Source: Bacteroidota bacterium
GTDB lineage: Bacteria > Bacteroidota > Bacteroidia > Bacteroidales > UBA4417
Direction: 5' to 3'
Assembly (NCBI GenBank): GCA_020048595.1
Contig: JAIFMH010000344.1
Location: forward strand, 1 to 9,241
DNA: 9,241 nucleotides
Below the pieces are notes generated by a model. The model saw nothing but the letters and a program-made list of their open reading frames with translations, searched no databases and was not told the DNA's origin. How positions within the stretch are numbered: the stretch's first letter is position 1; every line of letters starts with the position of its first letter. Shown here one piece after another: positions 1 to 7,172 of this stretch. The position numbers were made by a program, and so were the translations under genes.

Positions 1-127
1 GAACTGTAAAATTTCAATCAGATTACTTTTTCAGAATCCTGACGCAATTCATTCCGAATAGAAAGTATTACTTTTACATAAAATAAAGTTTCTCAGAAAA
101 TATTTCAAACAAATAAACCCTATACAA
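1..127 (+). other. AT-rich leader upstream of ugd
   Basis: No gene is visible here. The stretch is AT-rich and ends directly at the ugd start codon without a recognisable Shine-Dalgarno sequence, as is usual in Bacteroidota. The octamer TACTTTTA at 69-76 resembles the Bacteroidota -7 element TAnnTTTG except for its last base. No good -33 TTG partner sits at the expected distance, so a promoter here is only a tentative reading. Confidence 0.3.
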
Positions 128-1453
128 ATGAAAGTAGCAATTGTTGGCAGTGGATATGTTGGCCTGGTAACTGGTACATGTTTTGCCGAAGTAGGTATTG
201 ATGTGATGTGTGTCGACATCGATAAGAAAAAGATTGAAAACCTTCAAAACGGGATAATCCCGATCTATGAGCCTGGCCTCGAAGAAATGGTGCACAGGAA
301 TACAAAAAAAGGCAGGCTGCAATTTACAACCAGCATAGCCGAAGCACTCGAAGATTGTGAAGTGCTATTCAGTGCTGTGGGAACCCCTCCCGGGGAGGAT
401 GGCAGCGCCGATCTGCAATACGTTTTGAGTGTTGCCCGCGATTGTGGCAAACATATGAAAGACTATGTGCTGGTGGTTACCAAAAGTACGGTTCCCGTTG
501 GTACAGCCTTAAAAGTTAAAAATGCGATACAGGAGGAACTCGACAAGCGCGGTGTAAATATTCCGTTCGACGTGGCTTCAAACCCTGAATTCCTCAAGGA
601 AGGTGCTGCTATTGATGATTTTTTGAAACCTGACCGTATAGTTGTTGGCTTGGATTCAACACGAGCCGAAGATCTCATGAAAAGCCTGTATAAGCCTTTC
701 ACGCTGAATGGTCATCCCGTAATTTTTATGGATATTACTTCAGCCGAAATGACCAAGTATGCAGCCAATTCGATGCTGGCAACAAAAATCAGTTTCATGA
801 ACGATATTGCCAACCTTTGCGAAATTGTTGGCGCAGATATTAATATGGTACGTAAAGGTATTGGCTCCGACTCGCGTATTGGCAACAAATTCATATATCC
901 TGGTATTGGGTATGGAGGTTCCTGCTTCCCTAAGGATGTTAAAGCACTGATACATACAGCTGAGGATTTCAATTATGAGCTCAAGGTACTTAAAGCTGTT
1001 GAAGCTGTTAATCACGACCAGAAATCGGTTCTGTTTAATAAAGTTATGAAACACTTCAATGGAGACATAAAAGGTAAAACTATCGCTATATGGGGCTTAT
1101 CTTTTAAACCGCAAACCGACGATATGCGCGAAGCTCCCGCTCTTGTAATTATTGAAAAACTTCTGGGTGCAGGCGCAAAAGTAAAAGCATACGATCCGGT
1201 TGCAATGAAAGAAGCCAGTCATACGCTGGGTGAAACCATTACGTATGCCGAAGAACAATACGAAGCACTTATTGATGCCGATTGCCTCCTGCTTGTGACA
1301 GAATGGTCGGAGTTCAAATTCCCGAACCTTAAAATAATGCGCAAACTGCTGAACAAACCAGTGATTTTTGACGGCCGTAATATTTACGATGCCGCTGAAA
1401 TGAAACGCAACGATTTTACCTATTACTGCATTGGAATAGATACAACAAAATAG
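128..1453 (+). CDS. ugd: UDP-glucose 6-dehydrogenase
   Basis: This cytoplasmic enzyme oxidises UDP-glucose to UDP-glucuronate with two NAD+. The 441-residue length is normal for bacterial Ugd. An N-terminal Rossmann nucleotide-binding site, GSGYVGLVTG, lies at residues 7-16. NPEFLKEG at 152-159 is the substrate-binding signature, and K210 lies in the central helical region. The catalytic cysteine is C266 in GYGGSCFPKD (261-270). The C-terminal UDP-binding domain begins near WGLSFKPQTDD (322-332). The start is the ATG at 128, which directly precedes the Rossmann strand, leaving no room for a later start. It is the first gene of a + strand set; the next gene, uxs, uses its product, which supports the assignment. 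GDP-mannose dehydrogenase is a related alternative, but the UXS neighbour favours Ugd. Confidence 0.96.
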   Translation: MKVAIVGSGYVGLVTGTCFAEVGIDVMCVDIDKKKIENLQNGIIPIYEPGLEEMVHRNTKKGRLQFTTSIAEALEDCEVLFSAVGTPPGEDGSADLQYVLSVARDCGKHMKDYVLVVTKSTVPVGTALKVKNAIQEELDKRGVNIPFDVASNPEFLKEGAAIDDFLKPDRIVVGLDSTRAEDLMKSLYKPFTLNGHPVIFMDITSAEMTKYAANSMLATKISFMNDIANLCEIVGADINMVRKGIGSDSRIGNKFIYPGIGYGGSCFPKDVKALIHTAEDFNYELKVLKAVEAVNHDQKSVLFNKVMKHFNGDIKGKTIAIWGLSFKPQTDDMREAPALVIIEKLLGAGAKVKAYDPVAMKEASHTLGETITYAEEQYEALIDADCLLLVTEWSEFKFPNLKIMRKLLNKPVIFDGRNIYDAAEMKRNDFTYYCIGIDTTK

Positions 1454-1464
1454 CATTATTTAAT

Positions 1465-1498
1465 ACACCTGGCCTGTCCAATTGGGTGTGCCAGGTGT
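1465..1498 (+). repeat. Intergenic hairpin between ugd and uxs
   Basis: A perfect 9-bp inverted repeat is visible: ACACCTGGC at 1465-1473 and GCCAGGTGT at 1490-1498, with a 16-nt loop that itself contains the palindrome CCAATTGG (1478-1485). It starts 12 nt after the ugd stop codon. No T-tract follows, so it is not a classic intrinsic terminator. It could weaken transcription into uxs, or protect or mark the ugd mRNA 3' end. Confidence 0.6.
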
Positions 1499-1524
1499 TA
1501 CATCATATTTAAAAATCGTATTTT

Positions 1525-2469
1525 ATGATCAGGAAAAAAGTATTGGTAACCGGTGGAGCCGGATTTGTGGGATCGCAGCTGTGCGAACGATTGCTGAATG
1601 ATGGGCACGAAGTTGTTTGCCTGGATAACTATTTTACAGGTCAAAAAGCAAATATTGTTCACCTGTTGGACAATCCTTTCTTTGAAATGATCCGCCACGA
1701 TGTTACCATGCCGTTTTTTATTGAGGTGGATGAAATTTATAACCTGGCTTGCCCGGCTTCGCCTATTCATTACCAGTACAACGCGATAAAAACCATGAAA
1801 ACCTCCGTAATGGGAGCTATCAATATGCTGGGACTGGCAAAGCGGATTAAAGCCAAAATACTTCAGGCATCAACCAGTGAGGTTTATGGCGACCCATTGG
1901 TTCACCCCCAGGTAGAATCCTATTGGGGACATGTTAATCCAATCGGTGAACGTTCATGTTACGACGAAGGAAAGCGGGCTGCTGAAACACTGTTTGTTAA
2001 TTATCACAAACAAAATAATGTACGGATCAAGATCATTCGGATTTTTAATACCTATGGTCCGAAAATGCATCCGCACGATGGAAGGGTAGTTTCAAACTTT
2101 ATTATGCAGGCATTGCAAAATGAAGATATCACTATTTATGGCGATGGGCATCAAACCCGCAGCTTTCAATATGTCGACGACCTTATTGAAGGGATGATAC
2201 GCATGATGGCTTCACGTGAAGATTTTACCGGCCCGGTAAACATTGGAAATCCTTATGAATTTACGATAATGGAACTGGCAAACAAGGTAATAGAGCTTAC
2301 CAATTCGAAATCTAAAATTATCCGCATGCCGCTTCCTTCTGATGATCCTATGCAACGCCAGCCAAATATTGACCTGGCGAAGGCAGAACTGGACTGGTCG
2401 CCAAAAATACAACTTGACGAAGGACTAATAAAAACTATCGCCTATTTTGATGCGTTAATCAAATCATAA
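1525..2469 (+). CDS. uxs: UDP-glucuronate decarboxylase (UDP-xylose synthase)
   Basis: This is an extended short-chain dehydrogenase/reductase of the UXS type. It converts UDP-glucuronate to UDP-xylose and CO2 through a transient 4-keto intermediate with bound NAD+. The glycine-rich site TGGAGFVG is at residues 9-16. ASTSEVYGDP (115-124) carries the active-site Thr/Ser/Glu, and the catalytic Tyr-x-x-x-Lys pair is Y146/K150 in SCYDEGKR. The HPQ...YWG...NPIGERSCYDEGKR block is typical of UXS rather than of dTDP-glucose dehydratases. At 314 residues it matches soluble bacterial UXS, without the membrane anchor of animal enzymes. The start ATG at 1525 sits four codons before the first beta strand. 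It lies 71 nt after ugd, whose product is its substrate, and 15 nt before rfbD. Confidence 0.93.
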   Translation: MIRKKVLVTGGAGFVGSQLCERLLNDGHEVVCLDNYFTGQKANIVHLLDNPFFEMIRHDVTMPFFIEVDEIYNLACPASPIHYQYNAIKTMKTSVMGAINMLGLAKRIKAKILQASTSEVYGDPLVHPQVESYWGHVNPIGERSCYDEGKRAAETLFVNYHKQNNVRIKIIRIFNTYGPKMHPHDGRVVSNFIMQALQNEDITIYGDGHQTRSFQYVDDLIEGMIRMMASREDFTGPVNIGNPYEFTIMELANKVIELTNSKSKIIRMPLPSDDPMQRQPNIDLAKAELDWSPKIQLDEGLIKTIAYFDALIKS

Positions 2470-2484
2470 TTTCAAAACTACAAA

Positions 2485-3342
2485 ATGAAAATACTTATCA
2501 CCGGATCGAATGGGCAGTTGGGAAGCGAAATTAAAGAGCTTGCCGAAGGATATCCTCTGTATGAGTTTTTGTATACCGATGTAAATGAACTGAATATAAC
2601 TGACGAAGCCAGTGTAAATCATTATTTTGCTCTATATAATCCGGATGTAATTATAAATTGTGCTGCATACACTGCTGTTGATAAAGCAGAAACGGACGAA
2701 GAAACTGCATATCTTGTAAATGCAGTGGCTACAGGAAACCTGGCCCGGGCTTCATCAGAATGCGGTGCTTTTATGGTGCATATCTCAACTGATTATGTGT
2801 ATGATGGCCGGAATTACATTCCATACACAGAAACCGACAAAATAAACCCTATTTCGGTTTATGCTAAAAGCAAAGCAGCCGGCGAAACAGAAGTTCATCG
2901 CGCTAACGGGAAGGCTGTTATAATCCGGACTTCGTGGTTGTATTCAGCTTTTGGCAACAATTTCATCAAAACAATGATGAAATATGGCAAAGAGCGAGAT
3001 GCACTGAACGTGGTTTTTGACCAGGTAGGCACTCCAACTTATGCCCGCGACCTTGCAAAAGCAATTCTTGATTCGTTGCCACTGGCAATGGCTGCCGAAG
3101 AGATAGAGGTTTATCATTATTCAAATGAAGGTGTAGCAAGCTGGTATGATTTTGCTATTGCCATACATCACTTTGCCAATATAAATTGCAAAGTAAATCC
3201 GATTCCTACCAAAGATTACCCGTTACCGGCCGAAAGACCCTTTTACAGTGTACTCGACAAAACAAAGATTAAAAAGAAACTCGCCATCGAAATTCCTTAC
3301 TGGAGAGATAGTATAAAAAACTGCATTGACCGCTTATCCTGA
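2485..3342 (+). CDS. rfbD: dTDP-4-dehydrorhamnose reductase
   Basis: This is the final enzyme of dTDP-L-rhamnose synthesis, reducing dTDP-4-dehydro-6-deoxy-L-mannose with NAD(P)H in the cytoplasm. It is an SDR-fold protein of 285 residues, close to the family norm. Visible motifs are GSNGQLG at 7-13, the segment NCAAYTAVDKAE (58-69), STDYVYDG (101-108), the catalytic Y126-x-x-x-K130 in YAKSK, RTSWLY (148-153), GTPTYARDLA (182-191) and the C-terminal RPFYSVLD (251-258). The gene begins 15 nt after uxs, so the two are almost certainly co-transcribed. The other pathway genes (rfbA, rfbB, rfbC) are not in the window and may lie upstream or elsewhere. Confidence 0.94.
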   Translation: MKILITGSNGQLGSEIKELAEGYPLYEFLYTDVNELNITDEASVNHYFALYNPDVIINCAAYTAVDKAETDEETAYLVNAVATGNLARASSECGAFMVHISTDYVYDGRNYIPYTETDKINPISVYAKSKAAGETEVHRANGKAVIIRTSWLYSAFGNNFIKTMMKYGKERDALNVVFDQVGTPTYARDLAKAILDSLPLAMAAEEIEVYHYSNEGVASWYDFAIAIHHFANINCKVNPIPTKDYPLPAERPFYSVLDKTKIKKKLAIEIPYWRDSIKNCIDRLS

Positions 3343-3383
3343 AATAAACACGTAATAACTAATACCTACTAAAAACTACTGCC

Positions 3384-3746
3384 ATGATTGACCTGGAAAA
3401 CTTCAACGAAAATTTTAAATACTACGGTAACGATGTTGTAGTCCAAATTATTGATATGTTTGTAGAAGATCATCAGGAAGACCTGAAAATGATTGAACAA
3501 AATATCGCCAATAAGGATTACCTGAGCCTCAGATTCAACGCACACCACCTCAAAGGCTCAATTGCTAATTTTATGGATCCGGAAACAACGGAGCTTACCC
3601 GCAAACTGGAAGAAATGGGTGAGAAAAAATCAGCCGATGCGTTGGCTGATACATTTGCTGAACTGCAGATAGCCACCAAAGTATTGCTTAAGGAGCTTCT
3701 TGCTCACAAGAAAAACATAACCTCGCGTGAAACCTGTTTTAGCTAG
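3384..3746 (+). CDS. Stand-alone Hpt domain phosphotransfer protein
   Basis: A small cytoplasmic helical protein of 120 residues that is essentially one histidine phosphotransfer domain. Hpt proteins relay phosphate between response-regulator receiver domains, or from a hybrid kinase to a final regulator. The signature is AHHLKGS at residues 53-59; by alignment with the AHxLKG consensus, H54 is the phosphoryl-accepting residue. The flanking helices (about 16-42 and 65-107) fit a four-helix bundle. There is no kinase, receiver or membrane segment. It starts 41 nt after rfbD on the same strand, and the bidirectional terminator follows it, so it is probably the last gene of the nucleotide-sugar transcript. 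Its partner kinase and regulator are not in the window. A role in controlling polysaccharide production is inferred only from position. Confidence 0.85.
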   Translation: MIDLENFNENFKYYGNDVVVQIIDMFVEDHQEDLKMIEQNIANKDYLSLRFNAHHLKGSIANFMDPETTELTRKLEEMGEKKSADALADTFAELQIATKVLLKELLAHKKNITSRETCFS

Positions 3747-3780
3747 TTAAATAAAACTTTTACGATCAATTCATACTTTT

Positions 3781-3818
3781 AAAAACCATCTGTAACTTCA
3801 CAGTTGCAGATGGTTTTA
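3781..3818. terminator. Bidirectional intrinsic terminator
   Basis: A near-perfect 16-bp stem (3782-3797 with 3802-3817, one G-T pair at 3793/3806) closes on the 4-nt loop TCAC. The outer ends are an A-run on the left and a T-run on the right, so transcripts from either strand end the hairpin in U residues. It lies between the convergent hpt gene (stop at 3746) and cotH-like gene (stop at 3845), as expected for a shared terminator. Confidence 0.9.
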
Positions 3819-3844
3819 TTATAATCCGCTATATTCATCACAAA

Positions 3845-5440
3845 TTATTGAATAATAAGTTTCTGAGAAACAGTCCTACCTTCAGGCAAATTCATCTTCA
3901 CGATATAAATTCCAGGTTTTAAATCACTTACATCCACCTGGAAATGCGCTTTATCTATACCTGATTCCGATTGAACCAGTATTCCCGCATAATTATAAAC
4001 ATCCACTGATTCAATCCTTATGCCGGCATCAATGGTTAGTATATCGCTGGCAGGATTAGGGAAAAGCCTGCAAACCGGCTTTACTTCAACATCTACAGCA
4101 GTAACAGGCACAAGCAGCTGCGCATCAAGCCAAAGTATACGTGTAGTAATCCAGGTTTTAAACTTGTTCGTTTCTCCGGCAAAAGTTGGCGGAATGTAAT
4201 CGCTTTCAGGAGCGCCAACATTTTGCCCCAGTATGGTCCATTTTTTGAAATGCCGAACCTGGGCTTCAGCAATTGTAACATTCACCGAATCAATATAATG
4301 CAGCAGGTATTCGTTGCTTAATGTTGTTAACCGCAGCGCGGAATACCTTTTCTTTAACTCACTAACAAACTGAGGATCCGCCATTAAGCGGGGCATCCAG
4401 CCAGTTGGTGTTGGCCACACGTTACACTGCAGCACTTTGTAAGCCCAACCTGATCCATTGGTAACTCCAAAATAACATTCGGGAATATTTTTCCAGGCCC
4501 AGTCAAAATCCCATACAGGACCGGCATTTAGCAAGCCATTAACTGAGTTACGGTTTTTGTAGTAAAAGCAGCTTTTTTTATAGCCATCAACATTTCGCGC
4601 AATTTCATTCACAATAAAATAATCGATAAAAGATGTCACATTTATATAAGCTCTGTAGCCTGTAACCGGATCTTTATAGTTGCTGCCATACAGCACCTGT
4701 TCAAATTTATAAACGAAATCTTTGATATATGTTTTCTGTGCTGCAGTAATTTCGAGCGGCTTAGGGAAATTATAAACAAAATACACATCGTTATCCGGGT
4801 ATCCAACCGGGGGGAAACTCCCCTTCCACGAATCGCTGCTTTCGTAATAATCCACTGAGAAAACATACCCGCCGGTAACATTATCACCGGCATTATCCGC
4901 AGTGGATAGTTTTTTAATATTCAGCCTGTTTTTATCAACCTTAATTTTCTCCGTAAGCACATAAATCCCCTGGTAGTTCCCGTTTACAAATACTTCACAC
5001 AATGCAGTCCGGGGAGCATAATTTCCGCAATCGCGAAACATCCGGAAAGCCAGGGCATTCCGTACAAAGGATTTATCATTATAGTTTGCCAGTAAAATCC
5101 AATCGTTCTCGGCAGGCATACCCAACAAGGGAACACTCAGGTTATTGCCCGAAGCATCGCGGGTTTCAATTCCATAAGGTTTTTGCGGCAACGAAGCGGA
5201 ATATCTGCCCCGGATTTCAATTCCTATGTTCCCGGTATATACATTCCCCGAATCAGTTAATGTGTTTATATCCGGATCATTGTAAATGATTTTCATCCTG
5301 GCGGAAATTTTATTCCCTTCAGGAATAGCCTGCCCGTTGGTTTCGATAACCACCAGTGGAATATTGGTGGAGACAAATGTTTGGGATTCAGCAAGTGTGG
5401 ATATTAAAAGCAGACAAGCAAGAAAAAAATTGTTTTTCAT
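3845..5440 (-). CDS. Secreted CotH kinase-family protein with T9SS sorting domain
   Basis: Predicted extracellular or cell-surface protein of 531 residues. Residues 1-19 (MKNNFFLACLLLISTLAES) form a typical Sec signal peptide. The CotH-like region spans roughly 45-445. It includes GNIGIEIRGR (70-79), NGNYQGIYVLTEKI (153-166), the long FIDYFIVNEIARN block (271-283) and GPVWDFDWAW (307-316), whose two aspartates match the conserved Asp motif of CotH atypical kinases. The tail from about 458 (RLFPNPASDILTI to the end) is a T9SS type A sorting domain, which directs export across the outer membrane. CotH kinases phosphorylate proteins in spore coats and elsewhere; the substrate here is unknown. 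I chose the ATG at 5440 because it places the signal peptide at the N-terminus. An in-frame ATG at 5476 would add 12 residues ahead of it. Confidence 0.88.
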   Translation of the reverse strand: MKNNFFLACLLLISTLAESQTFVSTNIPLVVIETNGQAIPEGNKISARMKIIYNDPDINTLTDSGNVYTGNIGIEIRGRYSASLPQKPYGIETRDASGNNLSVPLLGMPAENDWILLANYNDKSFVRNALAFRMFRDCGNYAPRTALCEVFVNGNYQGIYVLTEKIKVDKNRLNIKKLSTADNAGDNVTGGYVFSVDYYESSDSWKGSFPPVGYPDNDVYFVYNFPKPLEITAAQKTYIKDFVYKFEQVLYGSNYKDPVTGYRAYINVTSFIDYFIVNEIARNVDGYKKSCFYYKNRNSVNGLLNAGPVWDFDWAWKNIPECYFGVTNGSGWAYKVLQCNVWPTPTGWMPRLMADPQFVSELKKRYSALRLTTLSNEYLLHYIDSVNVTIAEAQVRHFKKWTILGQNVGAPESDYIPPTFAGETNKFKTWITTRILWLDAQLLVPVTAVDVEVKPVCRLFPNPASDILTIDAGIRIESVDVYNYAGILVQSESGIDKAHFQVDVSDLKPGIYIVKMNLPEGRTVSQKLIIQ

Positions 5441-5472
5441 AAAAGGAATTGTGCTGTGGAGAAAAATTACCA

Positions 5473-5616
5473 TCATTTGTTGGTTCTTCCAACAAGTGTA
5501 TTTGTCAAATCACTGATAACCTGGTTAAAATCACCATCGAATGTCTGATTAATTGATTCATATGAGCCTTTATGTCTTTCATAAATCGGATTTCCGAATA
5601 TTACTTTTTCATCCAT
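5473..5616 (-). CDS. Small ORF of unknown function (47 aa)
   Basis: An ATG-to-TGA reading frame of 47 codons (begins MDEKVIFGNPIYERHK, ends TLVGRTNK) fills the gap between the hsdR remnant and the cotH-like gene. The frame stays open upstream of the ATG to about 5679, which would fit a truncated 3' gene end as well as a complete small gene. The product is polar, with no membrane segment or signal peptide. I do not recognise it. Its stop codon overlaps an in-frame upstream ATG of the cotH-like gene at 5476. It could be a real small gene, the remnant of an older neighbour cut by the island, or a chance ORF. Confidence 0.35.
   Translation of the reverse strand: MDEKVIFGNPIYERHKGSYESINQTFDGDFNQVISDLTNTLVGRTNK
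5477..5495 (-). repeat. Short hairpin just upstream of the cotH-like gene
   Basis: A perfect 7-bp inverted repeat, TTGTTGG at 5477-5483 and CCAACAA at 5489-5495, with a 5-nt loop. It lies about 37-55 nt upstream of the chosen cotH-like start and inside the last codons of the 47-codon ORF. No T-run follows on either strand. It may affect the leader of the cotH-like mRNA or be incidental. Confidence 0.35.
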
Positions 5617-5626
5617 GGTTCGTTTC

Positions 5627-5640
5627 GAAGCCGTGGCTTC
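5627..5640. repeat. Small GC-rich palindrome near the hsdR break
   Basis: GAAGCC at 5627-5632 and GGCTTC at 5635-5640 form a near-continuous inverted repeat with a 2-nt centre. TTCGAAG occurs overlapping its left arm (5625-5631) and again at 5660-5666, beside the premature hsdR stop. It lies close to where recognisable hsdR sequence ends and could mark a rearrangement junction, but short palindromes like this also arise by chance. Confidence 0.3.
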
Positions 5641-5666
5641 AGTAGTTAGAGAAAAACTGTTCGAAG

Positions 5667-5915
5667 TTATAATAAATCTTTACTATCCTTATCCAGATTA
5701 TTCTCAATAACAGCAAGCACTTCACCGTTTAAATCCTGCAATACAAAATCAGGACGGATATTCTTTAAAGCCGGATAATCTTTTTTTAGGTATTCAGTAA
5801 TTTCATACGTTTGCTGATAGAGTAAGGTATCATCCACCTTCCATTTGTATTCGTCAACAAATATTTGTTTTATCGGTAAATCAATTGATGTAGCTTCGTT
5901 AATTTTAATCATCAT
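5667..5915 (-). pseudogene. hsdR: 5' remnant of type I restriction subunit gene hsdR
   Basis: Only 82 codons remain of a gene normally encoding some 800-1000 residues. The fragment resembles the N-terminal nuclease domain of HsdR-type helicase-nucleases: a polar start, then DYPALKNIRPDFVLQDLNGEV-type sequence (46-66) and LAVIEN (67-72). In this domain family the pattern is D...ExK. Here D56 and E71 are present, but the third position reads N73 (ENN) instead of Lys, and the frame stops nine codons later with no helicase motors. The ATG at 5915 overlaps the yhcG stop in an ATGA junction, the usual sign of translational coupling in an original operon. A short free-standing protein could still be translated, but it should have no restriction activity. 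The family call rests on pattern recognition over a short stretch. Confidence 0.7.
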
Positions 5916-6955
5916 AGCTCATCTTTTTTTGATTGAAATGAGAATTTGGCTCTTTCGATGGATTCATGTAGTTTGGCTTGTAAAAGTTCTCGCGGGGGGA
6001 GTTCGGTAAAATAGTCGGCAACCTTGATATTGCTTTTATTCAATTGCATCAGTTCAACATGTTCATCGTTTTTGCCGGCACACAATATTAATCCGATAGG
6101 TGAATTTTCGCCTTCTGCCATATCATGTTTTTCGAGGTAACCGAGGTACAATTCCATCTGACCTTTATAACCAGCCTCAAACTCGCCTAATTTCAGATCG
6201 ATGGCTACCAGACATTTTAAACGGCGGTGGAAGAATAGCAGGTCAATGGAATAGTCCCTGTTATCAATCGTTATCCGTTTCTGTCGTGCCAGGAACGCGA
6301 AATTGCTGCCCATTTCGATAATAAACCGCTGCAATTCAGCCAATATGGCTGTTTCGAGGTCTTTTTCCGAATATGTGTCCTTTAATCCAAGGAAATCAAG
6401 AAAATAGGGATCGCGAAAAACAAGGTCAGGACTGAGTTTCTGCTCGTTTTTGAGTAATGCCAGTTCTTTTTTAATGGTTTCATCAGGCTTACGGCTGATG
6501 GCGGTTCGCTCAAAAAGCATGGAATTGACTCGCTCCTGCAATTGCCGCGAACTCCATTTTTCGAGCCTGCATATTTCAATATAAAAATCGCGTTTTAAAG
6601 GATCAGTAATGTAGATTAGCGACCTGAAATGAGTCCATGTCAATTCTCTACGCAGCGCGGAGATAATCTGAGTATCAGGAAATGTCTCCGCAAAGCGGAG
6701 ACAATGCCGGAGCTGTTTTTCGCTCCACCCGCTGCCGTAAGCCTCGGTTAATTGCCGCGAAAGGGTTGTTACAACCTGCTTGCCATATTCAGCCCGCCGG
6801 TTTACGAGTATATCATCATTTATTCGTTTGCCAATTTCCCAATATAGTTGCGTAAGTTCCGCGTTTACAGCAACAGCCACAGCACGGCGGCTTTGCTCTA
6901 TAAGCCTTGTTATTTCTGGGAATAACGCCAAGTCGTTAGTTTTCAGCTTTCCCAT
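5912..6955 (-). CDS. yhcG: YhcG/DUF1016 family PD-(D/E)XK nuclease
   Basis: A cytoplasmic protein of 347 residues, the full length of the DUF1016 (YhcG) family. The N-terminal DUF1016 domain (about 10-150) shows the characteristic LYWEIGKRI (37-45), YGKQVV...LS (57-66), GSGWSEKQLR (74-83) and LTWTHFRSLI (105-114). The C-terminal nuclease domain (about 175-325) has D238 in YSIDLLFFHRRL and D253-L-K255 in AIDLKLGEFE, matching the PD-(D/E)XK catalytic pattern, with Q266 downstream. No disabling change is visible. Members of this family are common accessory genes in type I restriction-modification loci, and here it lies between hsdS and hsdR remnants. The exact role is not settled; DNA cleavage is inferred from the fold. 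I chose the ATG at 6955, seven residues before the conserved region; an in-frame ATG at 7033 would add 26 unfamiliar residues. It looks somewhat richer in G+C than its surroundings. Confidence 0.88.
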   Translation of the reverse strand: MGKLKTNDLALFPEITRLIEQSRRAVAVAVNAELTQLYWEIGKRINDDILVNRRAEYGKQVVTTLSRQLTEAYGSGWSEKQLRHCLRFAETFPDTQIISALRRELTWTHFRSLIYITDPLKRDFYIEICRLEKWSSRQLQERVNSMLFERTAISRKPDETIKKELALLKNEQKLSPDLVFRDPYFLDFLGLKDTYSEKDLETAILAELQRFIIEMGSNFAFLARQKRITIDNRDYSIDLLFFHRRLKCLVAIDLKLGEFEAGYKGQMELYLGYLEKHDMAEGENSPIGLILCAGKNDEHVELMQLNKSNIKVADYFTELPPRELLQAKLHESIERAKFSFQSKKDEL

Positions 6956-7172
6956 AGGCCATAAAACAAAAAAAGCTTGCCATGAGCGCGCTGTTCCATC
7001 GGGAAGCGGGGTAAGCATGTTGCGACAAAACAAATACGATTATTTTCACAATGCAAGTACTATTTTTTTTTAATTCACTATAAATCAATTATTTTATTAC
7101 CAATCCGACTGTAAATGTATACTTTTTATTCCTCTGATATCCTCTCTTCCGGCTGTGTCGAAAAATTGCTTC
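6956..7172 (-). other. Leader region upstream of yhcG
   Basis: No gene can be supported here. The stretch lies between the hsdS remnant and the chosen yhcG start, and is AT-rich with an A-run on the minus strand around 7062-7069. A TTGCAT at 7056-7051 and a TATTTG at 7036-7031 (minus strand) could be promoter elements, but their 14-nt separation is poor for either the general or the Bacteroidota consensus. The in-frame extension of yhcG up to 7033 falls in this stretch. Confidence 0.3.

Noticed and set aside
740..1456. Long antisense reading frames opposite ugd (740-1054 and 1097-1456, minus strand)
   Set aside because: They lie entirely inside a strongly supported ugd and show no recognisable protein features; they are shadows of its codon use.
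5441..5476. Upstream start of the cotH-like gene (adds 12 residues)
   Set aside because: It would put a second hydrophobic stretch ahead of a textbook signal peptide beginning MKNNFF; the start at 5440 is better.
5611..5709. Short plus-strand frame opposite the hsdR remnant junction
   Set aside because: About 31 codons, no recognisable content, and it overlaps the better-supported minus-strand remnant.
6956..7033. A 26-residue N-terminal extension of YhcG from an ATG at 7033
   Set aside because: The extra residues look unlike DUF1016 N-termini, and the ATG at 6955 places the start a few residues before the conserved domain. The frame there is probably open by chance.
6780..7073. Plus-strand frame of 97 codons opposite the start of yhcG
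   Set aside because: It overlaps conserved yhcG coding sequence and has no motif or plausible neighbour relation.
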